Positions 1 through 6,894 of a stretch of 11,071 bases of DNA are shown here, one piece after another. The position numbers were made by a program, and so were the translations under genes. The stretch covers positions 1 to 11,071 of the forward strand of contig JACPVN010000053.1 of assembly GCA_016191715.1 (NCBI GenBank), read 5' to 3'. This DNA comes from Ignavibacteriota bacterium. Its GTDB lineage: Bacteria; Bacteroidota; Ignavibacteria; UBA10030; SZUA-254. The notes beneath the pieces are model-generated. The model ran no database searches, had not been told where the DNA came from, and saw only the letters and a list, made by a program, of their open reading frames with translations. Numbering within the stretch: the first letter of the stretch is position 1; the number at the start of each line of letters is the position of its first letter.

Positions 1-195
1 GACATTAATCGGCGCTTCTTTTTGAACGACTCCGCCTTGCGGATTTTTTGCATTCGGTTTTGTATGACGTTTAATAATGTTCACGCCTTCAACAATCACG
101 CGTTCGTTCTCGCGAAAAACTTTCAATACTTTTCCGGTCTTTCCGCGGGCATTTCCCGTAATCACTTTTACTTGGTCATTTTTATGAATATTCAT
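1..195 (-). CDS. rplX: 50S ribosomal protein L24, N-terminal part (runs off the window)
   Basis: L24 binds the 5' region of 23S rRNA and is one of the first proteins to start assembly of the large subunit. Sixty-five codons are visible. The start ATG is at 193-195, and the frame stays open to base 1, so the C-terminal part lies outside the window. The N-terminus has the KOW fold signature of L24: KNDQVKVITG, then ARGKTGKVLKV, then VIVEGVN and a basic IIKRHTKP stretch near residues 40-47. The gap to the rplN stop is 12 bases, with no Shine-Dalgarno match, so translation probably depends on coupling to rplN. This order (rplN-rplX) is the usual spc order. Identification is secure from motif and position. 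Confidence 0.95.
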   Translation of the reverse strand, partial: MNIHKNDQVKVITGNARGKTGKVLKVFRENERVIVEGVNIIKRHTKPNAKNPQGGVVQKEAPINV

Positions 196-207
196 ATCAA
201 TCAAATC

Positions 208-576
208 TTATAAAACTTCAGGCGCCAACGAAATAATTTTCATGTAATTCCTATCGCGCAACTCACGTGCAACCGGACCGAAGATACGCGTTCCTCTCGG
301 TTCACCCTGAGCATTCAACAATACTGCGGCATTCTCATCGAAGCGAATGTAAGAACCATCCTTGCGCTGAGTTTCTTTCACCGTTCTCACGACGACAGCG
401 CGGGAAACTTCACCCTTTTTCACACCCGCTCCGGGAATCGCGCTCTTCACCGAGACGACAATCAGATCGCCGACCCCAGCATATCGTCGGTCGTGTCCGC
501 CTAAAATTCTGATGCATCGCACTTTCTTTGCACCGGAATTATCTGCTACAACTAAATTCGTTTCTTCCTGTATCAT
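208..576 (-). CDS. rplN: 50S ribosomal protein L14
   Basis: L14 sits at the subunit interface of the large subunit and contributes to the intersubunit bridges with 16S rRNA; it is also the docking site of the silencing factor RsfS. The 122-residue protein has the usual family length. It starts MIQEETNLVVADNSGAKKV and shows the conserved RRYAGVGD, KKGEV, AVVVRT and GTRIFGPVAREL blocks, ending in KIISLAPEVL as L14 proteins typically do. The stop is TAA. The start ATG lies 11 bases behind the distal TAA (588-590) of the rpsQ tail, but 56 bases behind the premature amber codon of rpsQ, so the amber may weaken any translational coupling. The upstream sequence has only a weak purine stretch. Confidence 0.98.
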   Translation of the reverse strand: MIQEETNLVVADNSGAKKVRCIRILGGHDRRYAGVGDLIVVSVKSAIPGAGVKKGEVSRAVVVRTVKETQRKDGSYIRFDENAAVLLNAQGEPRGTRIFGPVARELRDRNYMKIISLAPEVL

Positions 577-587
577 GGAGTGTTCTC

Positions 588-632
588 TTACTTTGCTTTC
601 TCAATGACTTCCACGAGTCTCCAGCGCTTTCG
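588..632 (-). other. S17 C-terminal tail behind an in-frame amber codon
   Basis: Continuing the rpsQ frame through the TAG at 633-635 gives fourteen more codons, RKRWRLVEVIEKAK, followed by TAA at 588-590. This matches the C-terminal end expected of S17, where METRPLS is followed by a KTKRWRLVEV-like segment. With the amber counted as one residue, the protein would be 86 residues, a normal S17 length. The TAA then lies 11 bases before rplN, matching the tight spacing seen across the operon. I infer that this is the original 3' end of rpsQ, cut off by a point change such as AAG to TAG or by a sequence error. Whether it is translated cannot be told from the sequence. Confidence 0.85.
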
Positions 633-848
633 CTAACTGATTGGTCGTGTTTCCATTATCTTCACTTTATCACCAATAACGGCTTCTTGTTTTTCATCGT
701 GCGCCATGAGTTTGGTTGTGAGTTTGTAATACTTTTTAAACAATGTGTGCTTTACTCGTCGCTCGATTGCAACGACGATACTCTTCTGCATCTTCGTGCT
801 GACAACTTTGCCGATACGTGTTTTTCTTTTATCTGTTCGTTCAAGCAT
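633..848 (-). CDS. rpsQ: 30S ribosomal protein S17, ended early by an amber codon
   Basis: S17 is a primary 16S rRNA-binding protein of the small subunit with an OB fold. The visible frame encodes 71 residues: RTDKRKTRIGKVVS near the start, MQKSIVVAIER, a basic HTLFKKYYK block, AHDE, GDKVKIMETRPIS, then TAG. Family members usually continue about 12-15 residues past METRP(L/I)S, and exactly that tail is present in frame downstream (588-632). The gene starts inside the end of rpmC (8-base overlap) and has a full AGGAGG Shine-Dalgarno nine bases upstream, so its translation signals look intact. The stop removes the final basic segment. It could be a sequencing error, a tolerated truncation or a site of suppression. 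Confidence 0.93.
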   Translation of the reverse strand: MLERTDKRKTRIGKVVSTKMQKSIVVAIERRVKHTLFKKYYKLTTKLMAHDEKQEAVIGDKVKIMETRPIS

Positions 849-1080
849 TCTTTGATTCCTCCTGTTTTAGAGCGGAAGATTTTTTTATCTGTAGTTCGCG
901 CAAGATTGTCCTCATTCGTGCAATCGTTCGTCTCGTCGTCCGGATTATAATCGGACTTTCAAGTTGGCTCGTTGCTTTTTGAAATTTCAAGTGTGCCAAA
1001 TTTTCTTCTTCTTCGAGAATACGCTTTGCCAGTTCCACTTCAGGAATTGCGCGCATTTCATGTACTTTCATTAACGGCAT
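841..1080 (-). CDS. rpmC: 50S ribosomal protein L29
   Basis: L29 lies near the exit of the peptide tunnel, next to L23, where nascent-chain factors dock. The frame encodes 79 residues, mostly helical and charged: KVHEMR at the N-terminus, an EVELAKRILEEEENLAHLKFQ helix, then a conserved-type IRTTRRTIARMRTILRE segment (LRRxIARxxTIL in the family). The C-terminal tail is lysine-rich and ends at a TGA that overlaps rpsQ. The start is uncertain: the ATG at 1078-1080 is three bases behind rplP, while Met4 (MKVHEMR) is closer to where many L29 proteins begin. A GAGG element about ten bases upstream favours the first ATG. Confidence 0.95.
   Translation of the reverse strand: MPLMKVHEMRAIPEVELAKRILEEEENLAHLKFQKATSQLESPIIIRTTRRTIARMRTILRELQIKKSSALKQEESKNA
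858..863 (-). promoter_or_regulatory. Strong Shine-Dalgarno of rpsQ
   Basis: On the minus strand this reads AGGAGG, a full match to the anti-Shine-Dalgarno core, nine bases before the rpsQ ATG at 846-848. It lies within the last codons of rpmC, whose TGA (841-843) overlaps the rpsQ start region. It is the strongest ribosome binding site in the window and supports both the rpsQ start and active translation of that gene. Confidence 0.85.
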
Positions 1081-1083
1081 ATG

Positions 1084-1506
1084 TTAGGCGCCCTCGTATG
1101 TTGGTCGAACGACCATTTTCGTTTTTATCGGCAATTTGTGCATTGCAAGATGAAATGCTTCCTCAGCAATTTTCTTATTGATTCCGCCAAGTTCAAATAA
1201 AATCGTACCGGGCTTTACAACTGCCACCCAAAATTCTGGTGCGCCTTTTCCGCTTCCCATACGGGTTTCTGCAGGTTTTTTCGTGACCGGTTTATCGGGG
1301 AATATTCGTATCCAGACTTTTCCTTCACGCTTCATTAAACGGGTTAAGGCAACGCGGGATGCTTCAATCTGTCGCTGCGTAATCCATCCGGGTTCCATTG
1401 CTTTCAAACCGAAATCTCCGAACGAAATAGAAGCCCCGCGCGTCGCAATGCCTCGCATTCTGCCGCGCTGTGCTTTTCGAAATTTAACTCTTTTGGGTAA
1501 TAACAT
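1084..1506 (-). CDS. rplP: 50S ribosomal protein L16
   Basis: L16 helps shape the A site and organises the 23S rRNA around the peptidyl-transferase centre and central protuberance. The 140-residue product has family length and shows MLLPKRVKFRKAQRGR, the FGDFGLKA-EPGWIT-QIEASRVA block at residues 29-53, GKVWIRIFPDKPVT, and the RMGSGKG loop from Arg82, the region corresponding to the arginine hydroxylated in E. coli L16. It ends with KLPIKTKMV. The stop is TAA. It is three bases from rpmC and 16 bases from the rpsC stop; no clear Shine-Dalgarno precedes its ATG. Confidence 0.98.
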   Translation of the reverse strand: MLLPKRVKFRKAQRGRMRGIATRGASISFGDFGLKAMEPGWITQRQIEASRVALTRLMKREGKVWIRIFPDKPVTKKPAETRMGSGKGAPEFWVAVVKPGTILFELGGINKKIAEEAFHLAMHKLPIKTKMVVRPTYEGA

Positions 1507-1522
1507 TTTCTAATTTCTAAAC

Positions 1523-2161
1523 TTACTGTCCGATTCTTTCAAGAATTTCACCGCGGCAAATCCATACTTTCACACCGATTGCACCGTAAATTGTTCTTGC
1601 TGTTGCCTGTGCGTAATCAATATCTGCACGAACTGTATGGAGCGGTACACGACCTTCACGATATTGTTCCGAACGAGCAATTTCCGCTCCGCCCAAACGA
1701 CCGCCGCACATGATTTTTATTCCTTCTGCGCCCATTCTCATCGCTGAAGTCATCGCTGTTTTCATTGCCCGTCTGAACGAAATTCTTCCTTCCAACTGTG
1801 ATGCTACGTTTTCGGCAACGAGATAGGCATCAAGTTCAGGTCTTTTAATTTCGTTGATAAATATTTTGACGTCCTTGCTTGTAATCTTCTTTAGTTCTTC
1901 TTCCAACTGACTGATTTCTTTTCCGCTTCTACCAATAACAATTCCAGGACGGGAAGTGTGAATTGTTATCGCCGCACGCTTTGGAGTTCGTTCAATTAAA
2001 ATTTTTGACACGCCTGCTTTTTTGAAACGACTGCGAATGTATTGTCGAATCTGCTCATCTTCTTTGAGTTTACCGGAAAAATCTTTTTCATCATACCAGT
2101 TTGAGTCCCACGTGCGAATGGTTCCCAAACGAAATCCTATCGGATGTACTTTTTGTCCCAA
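1523..2161 (-). CDS. rpsC: 30S ribosomal protein S3
   Basis: S3 forms the mRNA entry channel of the small subunit together with S4 and S5 and takes part in mRNA unwinding. The 212-residue protein begins GQKVHPIGFRLG, has the KH-domain loop GIVIGRSGKE with the GxxG at residues 77-80, and a C-terminal domain with RRAMK, GAEGIKIMCGGRLGGAEIAR, and HTVRADIDYA. It ends soon after IGVKVWICRGEI, so it lacks the longer basic tail of some S3 proteins. The start codon is TTG (2159-2161), fixed by the canonical GQKVHP N-terminus and an AGGAG five bases upstream. The gap to the rplV stop is 8 bases. Confidence 0.98.
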   Translation of the reverse strand: MGQKVHPIGFRLGTIRTWDSNWYDEKDFSGKLKEDEQIRQYIRSRFKKAGVSKILIERTPKRAAITIHTSRPGIVIGRSGKEISQLEEELKKITSKDVKIFINEIKRPELDAYLVAENVASQLEGRISFRRAMKTAMTSAMRMGAEGIKIMCGGRLGGAEIARSEQYREGRVPLHTVRADIDYAQATARTIYGAIGVKVWICRGEILERIGQ

Positions 2162-2166
2162 ACGAT

Positions 2167-2171
2167 CTCCT
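2167..2171 (-). promoter_or_regulatory. Shine-Dalgarno of rpsC (TTG start)
   Basis: Minus-strand AGGAG, five bases before the TTG start of rpsC. It overlaps the TAG stop of rplV (2170-2172), so ribosomes ending rplV finish on top of the rpsC binding site, an arrangement that favours coupled translation. The site supports choosing TTG as the real start. Confidence 0.7.
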
Positions 2172-2577
2172 ATTGTTTTGTTGGTTCAGTGTGTTTTGAT
2201 TTTGCAGGTGAAGTCTTTTTCACTTTACGTGCTTGCTTCTGTGCAACTACGATTGTAACATGGTTTGAACGCTTTAGAATTCTGAAGGCACGCCCCATCG
2301 GAGCGGGCAACATTCTTTTTGCTGATGGACCTACGTTGACATACGCTTCTTTCACATACATCTCATTGGTCTCTAAACGGGCGCCTTCATCTTTATTGTG
2401 CAAATTGGAAACTGCTGATAACAACACTCGTTCAGCCGCTTTCGATGCGTGCTTCGGGGAGAAGTGTAAGATGCTCAATGCTTCATCAACTGATTTGCCA
2501 CGTATAAGGTCAATCACTAACCGCATTTTGCGCGGCGATGAACTGATATAACGGTTTAATGCTCTTGCTTCTAACAT
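2170..2577 (-). CDS. rplV: 50S ribosomal protein L22
   Basis: L22 contacts all 23S rRNA domains and sends a beta hairpin into the peptide exit tunnel, where macrolides bind nearby. The 135-residue product shows SSSPRKMRLVIDLIRGKSV at the N-terminus, AERVLLSAVSNL in the middle, and the tunnel hairpin GPSAKRMLPAPMGRAFRI around residues 83-100, followed by SNHVTIVV. The last 23 residues (from about 113) are a lysine-rich extension beyond the conserved core, which varies among bacteria. The stop is TAG; reading past it would add only ten codons before a second TAG. AGGA lies eight bases before the ATG, inside the end of rpsS. Confidence 0.98.
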   Translation of the reverse strand: MLEARALNRYISSSPRKMRLVIDLIRGKSVDEALSILHFSPKHASKAAERVLLSAVSNLHNKDEGARLETNEMYVKEAYVNVGPSAKRMLPAPMGRAFRILKRSNHVTIVVAQKQARKVKKTSPAKSKHTEPTKQ

Positions 2578-2582
2578 AACAA

Positions 2583-2864
2583 TTATCCTGTCGCCCCTTC
2601 CGTTTTTAATCCGGGGTGACCGCGAAACAATCGTGTCGGAGCAAATTCACCGAGTTTATGTCCAACCATTCCTTCGTGTATGTACACGGGAATAAACTTG
2701 TTGCCATTGTGGACTGCAAACGTATGCCCGACAAAGTCCGGCGTTATCAACGACGCGCGTGACCATGTTTTAATTACTTTTTTTTGACCGCCTTTATTCA
2801 TGGTTTCCAACTTTTTGGAAAGTTTTCCATCAACAAACGGTCCTTTTTTAACTGAACGACTCAT
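2583..2864 (-). CDS. rpsS: 30S ribosomal protein S19
   Basis: S19 is in the head of the small subunit, next to S13, and helps make the bridges to the large subunit. The 93-residue protein has standard length and a very conserved sequence: MSRSVKKGPFVD, then IKTWSRASLI-PDFVGHTFAVHNG, FIPVYIHEGMVGHKLGEFAPTR, and the ending FRGHPG. The stop is TAA. It lies five bases before rplV and 13 bases behind rplB, in the usual S10-operon order. No clear Shine-Dalgarno precedes the ATG, so it is probably translated through coupling with rplB. Confidence 0.98.
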   Translation of the reverse strand: MSRSVKKGPFVDGKLSKKLETMNKGGQKKVIKTWSRASLITPDFVGHTFAVHNGNKFIPVYIHEGMVGHKLGEFAPTRLFRGHPGLKTEGATG

Positions 2865-2877
2865 GCGATACTTAATT

Positions 2878-3705
2878 TCACTTACGACGTTTTACAATAA
2901 ATTTGTTTGAACGCGCTTTTGGATTTCGCGTTTTCATACCTTTTGTATGCCAGCCCCACGGAGATACAGGGTGCGGATTACCTTGTGGCGATTTTCCTTC
3001 ACCGCCGCCATGCGGATGGTCGCATGGATTCATTACGACACCACGAGACTGTGGTCGGATGCCAAGCCAGCGTGAGCGACCTGCTTTTCCGATACTGATA
3101 TTTTCGTGGTCTAAATTACTTGCAACTCCAACTGTCGCATAACAATCATTCGGCACATTTCGAACTTCACCGGAAGGTAATTTTATTTGAACAAAATTTC
3201 CGTCCTTTGCCATAATCTGAACCGATGCGCCGGCGCTACGTGCAAGTTGAGCGCCTTTTCCTTTTCGAAGTTCAACATTGTGAACAAACGCGCCCGCAGG
3301 AATATTGAGCAACGGAAGACTGTTTCCGTTTTTAATATCTGCTCCAGGTCCCGACATCAATTTCTCTCCGACTTTCACTCCGTGCGGTGCAATGATGTAT
3401 CGTTTTTCACCATCGGCATAAATCAATAAAGCGATAAACGCTGAGCGGTTCGGGTCGTATTCAATGGAACTTACTCTTGCCTCAATTCCAACTTTGTTCC
3501 TCTTGAAATCAATGATACGATAAAATCGTTTATGTCCGCCGCCGCGGTGTCGCGAGGTAATATGACCGTTATTATTTCTTCCGCCTGATTTCTTTAACGG
3601 TTCCAACAACGAACGTTCCGGTTTCGATTGAGTAATCTCATCGAACGTCAACATCGTCATCCACCGAGTGCCGGGCGTATTTGGTTTTAGTTTTCGGATT
3701 CCCAT
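2878..3705 (-). CDS. rplB: 50S ribosomal protein L2
   Basis: L2 is needed for subunit association and for organising the peptidyl-transferase centre. The 275-residue product has full family length. It shows GIRKLKPNTPGTR, GGRNNNGHITSRHRGGGHKR at 41-60, the RIIDFKR block, IEYDPNRSA, HNVELRKGKGAQLARSAG, and the hallmark DHPHGGGEGKSP from about residue 229, which contains the conserved histidine studied in E. coli L2 (His229). It ends in a basic KARSNKFIVKRRK tail. The stop is TGA. It lies 25 bases behind rplW and 13 bases before rpsS. Confidence 0.98.
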   Translation of the reverse strand: MGIRKLKPNTPGTRWMTMLTFDEITQSKPERSLLEPLKKSGGRNNNGHITSRHRGGGHKRFYRIIDFKRNKVGIEARVSSIEYDPNRSAFIALLIYADGEKRYIIAPHGVKVGEKLMSGPGADIKNGNSLPLLNIPAGAFVHNVELRKGKGAQLARSAGASVQIMAKDGNFVQIKLPSGEVRNVPNDCYATVGVASNLDHENISIGKAGRSRWLGIRPQSRGVVMNPCDHPHGGGEGKSPQGNPHPVSPWGWHTKGMKTRNPKARSNKFIVKRRK

Positions 3706-3730
3706 GAAGGTACTCTAACTTTTCTTTTCT

Positions 3731-4021
3731 TTATATATTTTCAAAGAAATCAATTTTTTCACCTGTTTTCAATGTCACCACCGCTTTTTTGAAGTGCGAT
3801 GTCTTACCGGTGAATCTTCCACGACGGGTAAGCTGCGTTTTCGTCTTTCCTTTGTAATTCATCGTGCGAACATTTTCAACCGTAACATTAAATTTTTTCT
3901 GAATTGCCCGTGCAATTTCAATTTTGTTTGCAGTTGGGTCAACTTCAAAAGCATAAATTCCTTTATCCTGAAGTTGTGTTGACTTTTCAGTCACAATAGG
4001 TCTGTAAATAATTCCAATCAT
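3731..4021 (-). CDS. rplW: 50S ribosomal protein L23
   Basis: L23 lies at the tunnel exit and is the main docking point for trigger factor and the signal recognition particle. The 96-residue protein has the family pattern: IIYRPIVTEKST near the N-terminus, YAFEVDPTANKIEIARAIQKKFNV, VENVRTMNYKGKTK, then a basic TRRGRFTGKTSHFKKAVVTL segment, ending in a GEKIDFFE motif typical of the C-terminus. The stop is TAA. It is eight bases from the rplD stop and has no visible Shine-Dalgarno, which fits coupled translation behind rplD. Confidence 0.98.
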   Translation of the reverse strand: MIGIIYRPIVTEKSTQLQDKGIYAFEVDPTANKIEIARAIQKKFNVTVENVRTMNYKGKTKTQLTRRGRFTGKTSHFKKAVVTLKTGEKIDFFENI

Positions 4022-4029
4022 ACTATCAC

Positions 4030-4656
4030 TTACGCTAACGATTTCACTAACGCTTCAACTGCACTCTTCTGAATCAATATCATTTGATTATCCATCAACT
4101 CATACGTTGATGCCTTTGCCGCTTCAATGATATGTAACTTAGAAAGATTTCTGCCTGATTTTACTACTGTCGAAATACTTGCCGGGAGAAGAAGCAACAC
4201 TTTCTTTTCATTCATTCCAAGAGATTTTAGAACTGTAACCATCTCTTTTGTTTTTGGTGCGTCGAAAGAAAAATCTTCAACAACTTTGATGTTTCCTTCT
4301 TTTGCACGATAACTTAAAGCCGATTTACGAGCAAGTGACTTCATCTTTTGTGGAATAGACATTGAATAATCTCGCGGAACAGGACCAAAAATTGTTCCAC
4401 CGCCCTTCCATAACGGAGAACGAATTGCACCCATACGAGCGCGTCCTGTGTGTTTTTGTTTCCACAACTTCTTACCGCTACCACTTACTTCGCCGTACGT
4501 TTTTGTTTTGTGAGTTCCTTGACGTTGATTTGCAAGATACACACGTACTGCCTGATAAATTGCATGGTCATTCGGCTCCACTTCAAACACAGAAGCAGGA
4601 AGTTCAACCTTCTCGCCGCTCACCGAACCATCTTTTTTATAAATGTCAACTTTCAT
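4030..4656 (-). CDS. rplD: 50S ribosomal protein L4
   Basis: L4 is an early assembly protein with a long loop reaching into the exit tunnel; in E. coli it also represses its own operon. The 208-residue product shows the loop from about residue 45, with NQRQGTHKTKTYGEVSGSG, KLWKQKHTGRARMGAIRSP and GGGTIFGPVPRDYS, then LARKSALSYRA and a Rossmann-like C-terminal half with VVEDFSFDAPKTKEM and NLSKLHI. The stop is TAA. It overlaps no neighbour but is only three bases behind rplC. There is no long leader before rpsJ here that could host an E. coli-like L4-controlled attenuator. Confidence 0.98.
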   Translation of the reverse strand: MKVDIYKKDGSVSGEKVELPASVFEVEPNDHAIYQAVRVYLANQRQGTHKTKTYGEVSGSGKKLWKQKHTGRARMGAIRSPLWKGGGTIFGPVPRDYSMSIPQKMKSLARKSALSYRAKEGNIKVVEDFSFDAPKTKEMVTVLKSLGMNEKKVLLLLPASISTVVKSGRNLSKLHIIEAAKASTYELMDNQMILIQKSAVEALVKSLA

Positions 4657-4659
4657 AGC

Positions 4660-5295
4660 TTACGCTTGTTCCTTGTAGATCTCTACATAGCTGTTATTAT
4701 GTCCGGCAACCGAGCCCTGAACCAACAAAAGATTTGATTCTGGAATGACTTTTACCACTGTAAGATTTTTCACGGTTATTTTTTCACCGCCCATTCTTCC
4801 AGCCATCAACATTCCTTTGAACACTCTTGAAGGATAGGAACTTGAACCGATAGAACCCGGCGCTCGTTCGCGGTCACTCTGTCCGTGCGTTCTGAAACCA
4901 CCGCCAAAATGATGACGCTTCACAACACCTTGAAACCCGCGACCCTTAGAAGTTCCGGTAACAGAAATAACATCACCTAAAGAAAACAGGGAATCAACTT
5001 TTACTTCATCACCCAATTTAAATTGGGTCAAGTCGAAGCCCTTAAATTCCTTTACTACTTTTTTTGCTTTCAAGCCCGCTTTGTCAAAATGACCCTTTTC
5101 CGGTTTATTGACCGAGCGTTCTCGTTTTTCATCAAAGGCAAGTTGTACTGCTTCATAACCATCGTGTTCTTTTGTTTTGATTTGAGTAACAAAACACGGA
5201 CCTGCTTCGATGACAGTGCAGGGAATCATTCTTCCCTTCTCATCGAAGACGCTGGTCATACCAATCTTCTTGCCGAGAATTCCTTTATACCTCAT
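4660..5295 (-). CDS. rplC: 50S ribosomal protein L3
   Basis: L3 starts large-subunit assembly, and an extended loop reaches close to the peptidyl-transferase centre. The 211-residue protein begins GILGKKIGMTSVFDEKG, contains SVTGTSKGRGFQGVVKRHHF at 111-130, and the loop GGGFRTHGQSDRERAPGSIG at 131-150, followed by SRVFKGMLMAGRMGG. At the position of Gln150 in E. coli, the residue methylated by PrmB, this protein has Ser151, so that modification would not occur. The stop is TAA. The gap to rpsJ is 40 bases without a clear hairpin, and no good Shine-Dalgarno sits at normal spacing before the ATG. Confidence 0.98.
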   Translation of the reverse strand: MRYKGILGKKIGMTSVFDEKGRMIPCTVIEAGPCFVTQIKTKEHDGYEAVQLAFDEKRERSVNKPEKGHFDKAGLKAKKVVKEFKGFDLTQFKLGDEVKVDSLFSLGDVISVTGTSKGRGFQGVVKRHHFGGGFRTHGQSDRERAPGSIGSSSYPSRVFKGMLMAGRMGGEKITVKNLTVVKVIPESNLLLVQGSVAGHNNSYVEIYKEQA

Positions 5296-5335
5296 TCTAT
5301 CAAACTTTCTTTATCCTGTTCGTTGCCGTTTTCAA

Positions 5336-5644
5336 TTAGACCTTAATCTCAACATCAACACCGGCAGGAAGCTCGAGCTTCATGAGCGAATCAATTGTTT
5401 TATTTGAAGAATTCAAAATATCAATCAATCGCTTGTGAGCACGCATTTCAAATTGTTCGCGTGATTTTTTATCAACATGCGGAGAGCGAAGCACAGTATA
5501 GACCGACCTGCGGGTTGGCAGAGGAATCGGACCGGAGACTATTGCTCCGGTTGATTTCACTGTCTTGATAATTTTTTCCGCTGATTTGTCAATCAAACTA
5601 TGATCGTACGACTTGAGTTTTATGCGTATTTTTTGTCCAGCCAC
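5336..5644 (-). CDS. rpsJ: 30S ribosomal protein S10
   Basis: S10 sits in the head of the small subunit and, as NusE, also joins NusB in antitermination complexes. The 102-residue protein has the usual length with KIRIKLKSYDHSLID, the GPIPLPTRRSVYTVLRSPHV stretch at about 38-57, REQFEMRAHKRLIDI, and the ending LELPAGVDVEIKV. The start is GTG (5642-5644), fixed by the AGQKIRIKLK N-terminus and by an AAAGGA seven bases upstream. It is the classical first gene of the S10 operon, but here it follows tuf by only 31 bases, so it is most likely co-transcribed with the str genes. Confidence 0.98.
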   Translation of the reverse strand: MAGQKIRIKLKSYDHSLIDKSAEKIIKTVKSTGAIVSGPIPLPTRRSVYTVLRSPHVDKKSREQFEMRAHKRLIDILNSSNKTIDSLMKLELPAGVDVEIKV

Positions 5645-5651
5645 CTGAGTG

Positions 5652-5657
5652 TCCTTT
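5652..5657 (-). promoter_or_regulatory. Shine-Dalgarno of rpsJ (GTG start)
   Basis: Minus-strand AAAGGA, seven bases before the GTG start of rpsJ, in the 31-base gap behind tuf. Good spacing supports the GTG as the true start. Confidence 0.65.
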
Positions 5658-5675
5658 AATTAAACTATCAGTAAC

Positions 5676-6887
5676 TTATTCAATAATCTTCGTAACAACG
5701 CCTGCACCAACCGTACGACCGCCTTCACGAATAGCAAAGCGCAATCCTTCTTCCATTGCAATTTCAGATATCAATTCGACATACATATTGTCAACGTTGT
5801 CTCCGGGCATAATCATTTCCATGCCGCCGGGCAATGTTGCAACACCTGTCACGTCTGTTGTTCTGAAATAGAACTGTGGACGGTATCCATTGAAGAACGG
5901 AGTGTGTCTTCCGCCTTCTTCTTTTTTCAGAATGTACACCTGAGCATTGAATTTTTTGTGCGGTGTAATTGAACCGGGTTTTGCAATAACCTGACCACGC
6001 TCTAATTCTGCTTTGTCAATACCACGTAAAAGCAGACCTGCGTTGTCACCCGCCAACACTTCGTCAAGTTCTTTGCGGAACATTTCTGCTCCGGTAATAA
6101 CAGTTTTCTTATGCAAACCAAGTCCTACAACTTCGACTTCATCACCAACTTTTGCACGACCGCGTTCGCAACGCCCTGTTCCAACCGTTCCACGACCTGT
6201 AATCGAGAACACATCTTCAACCGGCATCAAGAACGGTTTGTCAACTTCGCGCTTCGGGAGAAGAATGTAACTATCAACCGCATCCATTAATTCATAAATG
6301 CATTTGAATGCAGGGTCATCCGCTTTCGATGCAGGATCACTTGCTTTTTCAAGCGCCTTCAAACCGCTTCCGCGGATAATAGGAATTTCATCACCTGGGA
6401 ATTCGTACTTCTTCAACAAGTCTCGAAGTTCCATTTCGACGAGGTCTAACAATTCAGGGTCATCAACCATGTCCACCTTGTTCATGAACACAACCATGCG
6501 GGGTACGTTTACGTGACGTGCAAGTAAAACGTGTGCACGCGTTTGAGGCATTGGTCCGTCATTCGCCGCAACGACGAGGATTGCTCCATCCATCTGTGCC
6601 GCGCCTGTGATCATGTTTTTGATGTAGTCAGCGTGACCGGGACAGTCAACGTGTGCGTAGTGTCGTTTATCTGTTTGATATTCGACGTGAGCAACGTTGA
6701 TTGTGATTCCACGTTCGCGCTCTTCCGGTGCGTTGTCAATACTATCAAACGTACGCACCTGGGAAAGACCACGCTTACTTAACGCCATCGTAATGGCAGC
6801 GGTTAAGGTTGTCTTCCCGTGGTCAATGTGACCGATAGTCCCAATGTTGACATGGGGTTTCTCTCTGCTGAATTTTTCTTTTGCCAT
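5676..6887 (-). CDS. tuf: Elongation factor Tu
   Basis: EF-Tu delivers aminoacyl-tRNA to the ribosomal A site and hydrolyses GTP on codon recognition. The 403-residue protein has all three domains. The G domain shows GHIDHGKTT at 19-27, the switch I RGITIN with Thr62, DCPGHADY with catalytic His85, and NKVD at 136-139. The G5 region reads GSGL at 173-176 where SAL is usual. A short extra segment (about 181-194) follows it, making the protein a few residues longer than E. coli EF-Tu. At the position of E. coli Gln124, a kirromycin-contact site, there is His125. The C-terminus GGRTVGAGVV is standard. An AAGGA lies seven bases before the ATG. It sits between fusA (49-base gap) and rpsJ. Confidence 0.99.
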   Translation of the reverse strand: MAKEKFSREKPHVNIGTIGHIDHGKTTLTAAITMALSKRGLSQVRTFDSIDNAPEERERGITINVAHVEYQTDKRHYAHVDCPGHADYIKNMITGAAQMDGAILVVAANDGPMPQTRAHVLLARHVNVPRMVVFMNKVDMVDDPELLDLVEMELRDLLKKYEFPGDEIPIIRGSGLKALEKASDPASKADDPAFKCIYELMDAVDSYILLPKREVDKPFLMPVEDVFSITGRGTVGTGRCERGRAKVGDEVEVVGLGLHKKTVITGAEMFRKELDEVLAGDNAGLLLRGIDKAELERGQVIAKPGSITPHKKFNAQVYILKKEEGGRHTPFFNGYRPQFYFRTTDVTGVATLPGGMEMIMPGDNVDNMYVELISEIAMEEGLRFAIREGGRTVGAGVVTKIIE

Positions 6888-6894
6888 ACTGTAG

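Noticed and set aside
633..635. Reassignment of UAG to an amino acid across the genome
   Set aside because: TAG ends rpsG exactly after the canonical AFAHFKW terminus, and also ends rplV and rpoC, where reading on gives no conserved sequence. UAG therefore acts as a stop here; only local readthrough remains possible.
528..950. A 140-codon open frame on the plus strand across rplN, rpsQ and rpmC
   Set aside because: It runs antisense across three ribosomal protein genes and has a cysteine- and phenylalanine-rich translation typical of the reverse of lysine-rich genes. There is no support as a gene.
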